NCBI GenBank assembly: GCA_947629605.1
Contig: CANREK010000059.1
Location: 1-7,349, forward strand
DNA from: an uncultured Clostridia bacterium
GTDB taxonomy: Bacteria; Bacillota; Clostridia; Christensenellales; Borkfalkiaceae
Direction: 5' to 3'
Length of the DNA: 7,349 nucleotides
Below the pieces are notes generated by a model that saw nothing but the letters and a program-made list of their open reading frames with translations, was not told the DNA's origin and did no database searches. Positions within the stretch are counted from its first letter, which is position 1. Each line of letters starts with the position of its first letter. Below are positions 5,778 through 7,349 of this stretch, one piece after another. A program made the translations under genes and the position numbers.

Positions 5778-6161
5778 ATGGCAAGTATCAAGTATAATCC
5801 GAACGGTCAAAAGGGAAAGATCACCTACAATTCCGACATCGTGAGCGGCATTGTCGTGTTGAGTTTGCAGGAGACGGAAGGCATCGAGCTCGTTCCCTCC
5901 AAGAGCAAGGGCATCAAGCTCTGCTTTGAAAAGGAGGGCATCTTCGTCGACATCTCCGTCATCGCTCACTACGGATACAAGGTTCCCGAACTCGCCTATC
6001 GCATCCAGCAGAACATCAAGCAGATGGTCGAGTCCATGACAAAATACAAGATCGCCAAGGTGGATGTCCACGTTCAGAGCGTGATCTTCCCGGAGGCGGC
6101 ACAGCACGAGGCTTCCTCCGAGCATGAAGCGGTTCAAGAGGATACGGTAAAAAATAACTGA
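5778..6161 (+). CDS. yqhY: Asp23/Gls24 family protein (YqhY-like)
   Basis: A 127-residue cytoplasmic-type protein without membrane segments or signal peptide. The family core is clear: GKITYNSDIVSGIVVLSLQE, then VDISVIAHYGYKVPELAYRI (57-76), QQNIKQMVESMT and VDVHVQSVIF. The C-terminal tail (about 105-127) is acidic, low in complexity and probably disordered. In B. subtilis yqhY lies directly after accB-accC and has been linked genetically to acetyl-CoA carboxylase; here accBC are absent from the locus but the yqhY-nusB-folD order is kept. Translation starts at ATG 5778 with AAAGGAG five bases upstream, behind a consensus promoter. Family membership is firm; molecular function is not established, and the symbol is assigned by synteny. 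Confidence 0.88.
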   Translation: MASIKYNPNGQKGKITYNSDIVSGIVVLSLQETEGIELVPSKSKGIKLCFEKEGIFVDISVIAHYGYKVPELAYRIQQNIKQMVESMTKYKIAKVDVHVQSVIFPEAAQHEASSEHEAVQEDTVKNN

Positions 6162-6162
6162 C

Positions 6163-6193
6163 GGTTTCCCCCTTTCTATGACAGGGGGAAATC
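6163..6193 (+). promoter_or_regulatory. GC-rich hairpin between yqhY and nusB
   Basis: GGTTTCCCCC (6163-6172) pairs with GGGGGAAATC (6184-6193) over ten positions with one G-U; T6173 and A6183 can extend it. The loop is 9-11 bases. The downstream bases TTACTTT are only weakly T-rich, so this may be a leaky terminator, an attenuator or an RNA-processing/stability element rather than a full terminator. It starts just after the yqhY stop and ends 18 bases before the nusB ATG. Its position between co-directional genes whose only visible promoter is upstream argues against complete termination. Confidence 0.6.
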
Positions 6194-6211
6194 TTACTTT
6201 GGGAGAAAACC

Positions 6212-6601
6212 ATGAGAAGTGATGCCCGAGAAGCGGCGTTCAAGGTCGTGTTTGCGGACCTGTTCTGTCAGAATGACGATACTTTGGCGCGGACGGTGTT
6301 CCGCCAGGATAAATTGTCGGAAGAGGACATTTCCTTTGCCGAAGCTCTCATCGCATGCGTCAAGGCGCACAGAGAGGAGCTTCTCACCGTCATCGCAGAA
6401 AAGACCGCGCAGTTCCCCGACCATCGCGTGTTTGCGGCCGACAAGGCGATTTTGCTCATCGCGCTTGCGGAAATCAAGTATTTTGACGACATTCCGCCCG
6501 TTGTCTCCGCCAGCGAGGCGACCAATCTTGCGCGGAAGTACTCTACGGAGCGGTCGACGGACTTCGTCAACGGCGTCTTGGGAGGGATCATCAACGCATG
6601 A
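6212..6601 (+). CDS. nusB: Transcription antitermination factor NusB
   Basis: A 129-residue all-helical protein, the normal NusB length (about 131 in B. subtilis). NusB binds boxA RNA with NusE (ribosomal protein S10) and promotes antitermination of rRNA operons. Visible family features are the N-terminal RSDAREAAFKVVFADLF (residues 2-18), the central DKAILLIALAEIKYFDDIPP (77-96), the helix SASEATNLARKYS and the C-terminal FVNGVLGGI. GGGAG (6201-6205) lies 6 bases before the ATG. The stop overlaps the folD start (ATGA), so folD translation is probably coupled. A hairpin lies just upstream and may affect expression. Confidence 0.93.
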   Translation: MRSDAREAAFKVVFADLFCQNDDTLARTVFRQDKLSEEDISFAEALIACVKAHREELLTVIAEKTAQFPDHRVFAADKAILLIALAEIKYFDDIPPVVSASEATNLARKYSTERSTDFVNGVLGGIINA

Positions 6602-7349
6602 CACGCATCGACGGAAAGGCGACGGCCGCACAGATCAGGCAGGAACTCAAAGTCCGCGCGGAAGCCTTTGAAGAAAAGAGCGGAAAAAAGGTCGGCCTTG
6701 CGGTCGTTCTCATCGGGAACGATCCCGCCTCCGAGGTCTATGTCCGCAATAAGATCAAGGCCTGTGAAGAGGTCGGCATCCGTTCCTTCGTCTCGCGCCT
6801 TCCCGCCGAGACCACGCAGGAAGAGGCCGAGCATCTTGTCGAAAGGCTTGCCGCAGACGACGAAGTGCACGGCATTTTGGTCCAACTTCCGCTTCCGCGA
6901 CACCTCAATGAGGAAAAGATCCTCGCAAAGATCCCCGTTTTTAAGGATGCGGACGGATTTTCGGCACAGAATGTCGGAAGTCTCGCCCTGCACCGCGAGA
7001 GGATCGTCTCCTGTACGCCCGCGGGGGTCATGGAACTTCTGCGGCGCTATCATGTCGAAGTCGGCGGCAAACATGCCGTCGTCGTGGGCAGGAGCAATAT
7101 CGTCGGGCGGCCGATGGCACTGCTTCTCCTCAATGCCGACGCCACGGTGACGATCTGCCATTCCAAGACGCAAAACTTAAAGGAGATCTGCAAAACGGCG
7201 GATATTTTAGTCGTTGCGGTCGGAAGGGCCAAGTTTGTCACGGCGGATATGGTCAAAGAGGGGGCCGTCGTCATCGACGTCGGGACCAACAGGGATGAAA
7301 ACGGAAAGCTCTGCGGAGACGTGGACTTTGAGACTGTTTCAAAGAAGGC
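6598..7349 (+). CDS. folD: FolD, methylenetetrahydrofolate dehydrogenase/cyclohydrolase (3' end cut by window)
   Basis: The frame is open from ATG 6598 to the window end, giving 250 residues of an enzyme usually about 280-290 long. FolD interconverts 5,10-methylene-THF, 5,10-methenyl-THF and 10-formyl-THF using NADP(H), in the cytoplasm. The folate-binding N-terminal domain shows IGNDPASEVYVRNKIKACEE, with the active-site Tyr48 and Lys52 pair, and HGILVQLPLP (91-100) with Gln96, followed by KDADGF (116-121). The Rossmann domain shows CTPAGVMELL, VVVGRSNIVGRPMA (161-174), HSKT and AVVIDVGTN (223-231). All expected catalytic and binding residues in view are present. The start overlaps the nusB stop; GGAGGG (6581-6586) is 11 bases upstream. 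nusB-folD adjacency is the common Firmicutes arrangement. Confidence 0.95.
   Translation, partial: MTRIDGKATAAQIRQELKVRAEAFEEKSGKKVGLAVVLIGNDPASEVYVRNKIKACEEVGIRSFVSRLPAETTQEEAEHLVERLAADDEVHGILVQLPLPRHLNEEKILAKIPVFKDADGFSAQNVGSLALHRERIVSCTPAGVMELLRRYHVEVGGKHAVVVGRSNIVGRPMALLLLNADATVTICHSKTQNLKEICKTADILVVAVGRAKFVTADMVKEGAVVIDVGTNRDENGKLCGDVDFETVSKK

Noticed and set aside
1..7349. Novel defence system, mobile element or CRISPR array
   Set aside because: Every sizeable frame on the plus strand belongs to a recognised family in conserved synteny; no transposase, integrase, direct-repeat array or foreign gene block is visible.

Overview
All genes in this window run left to right on the + strand, and coding is almost continuous. 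The order is: the 3' part of a GH51 alpha-L-arabinofuranosidase gene; the complete eight-gene spoIIIA sporulation operon (spoIIIAA to spoIIIAH); an Asp23/Gls24-family gene (yqhY-like); nusB; and a folD gene cut by the window end. The block spoIIIA - yqhY - nusB - folD is classic Firmicutes synteny. In Bacillus subtilis, accB and accC lie between spoIIIAH and yqhY; here they are absent from that position. The source is therefore an endospore-forming (or ancestrally spore-forming) Firmicute. The fairly high GC, the gene compactness and the arabinoxylan-type hydrolase suggest a Clostridia lineage from a gut or rumen-like habitat. That taxonomic guess is an inference and is not precise.

Layout. 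Positions 1-1254 hold the GH51 fragment, with the retaining nucleophile region near its start and an extra sandwich-like domain inserted in its C-terminal part. It is closed by a strong intrinsic terminator (1268-1296). Directly after the terminator is a sequence resembling a sigma-E-type promoter (1296-1324). Its predicted start site falls almost on the spoIIIAA ATG at 1331, so the operon may begin leaderless. The spoIIIA genes follow with overlaps or gaps of a few bases, up to a 35-base gap with a good ribosome binding site before spoIIIAH. Together they encode the mother-cell half of the feeding channel: an ATPase (AA), membrane parts (AB, AC, AD, AE) and the ring-forming proteins (AF, AG, AH) that would join forespore SpoIIQ.

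A consensus extended -10 promoter (TGC TATAAT) at 5750-5758 starts the housekeeping segment yqhY-nusB-folD, so sporulation and housekeeping transcription look separable. A GC-rich hairpin sits between yqhY and nusB.

Most of the window is ordinary. The observation most worth following is the trimming of the ring-forming SpoIIIA proteins. SpoIIIAG is only 113 residues and lacks the beta-rich insertion that splits the ring-building motif in B. subtilis, whereas AC, AD and AE keep their usual lengths. The possible leaderless sigma-E start, an operator-like palindrome in an AT-rich, codon-atypical patch inside spoIIIAE, and the yqhY-nusB hairpin come next. I saw no mobile element, CRISPR array, tRNA or rRNA, and no gene-free stretch over 300 bases.
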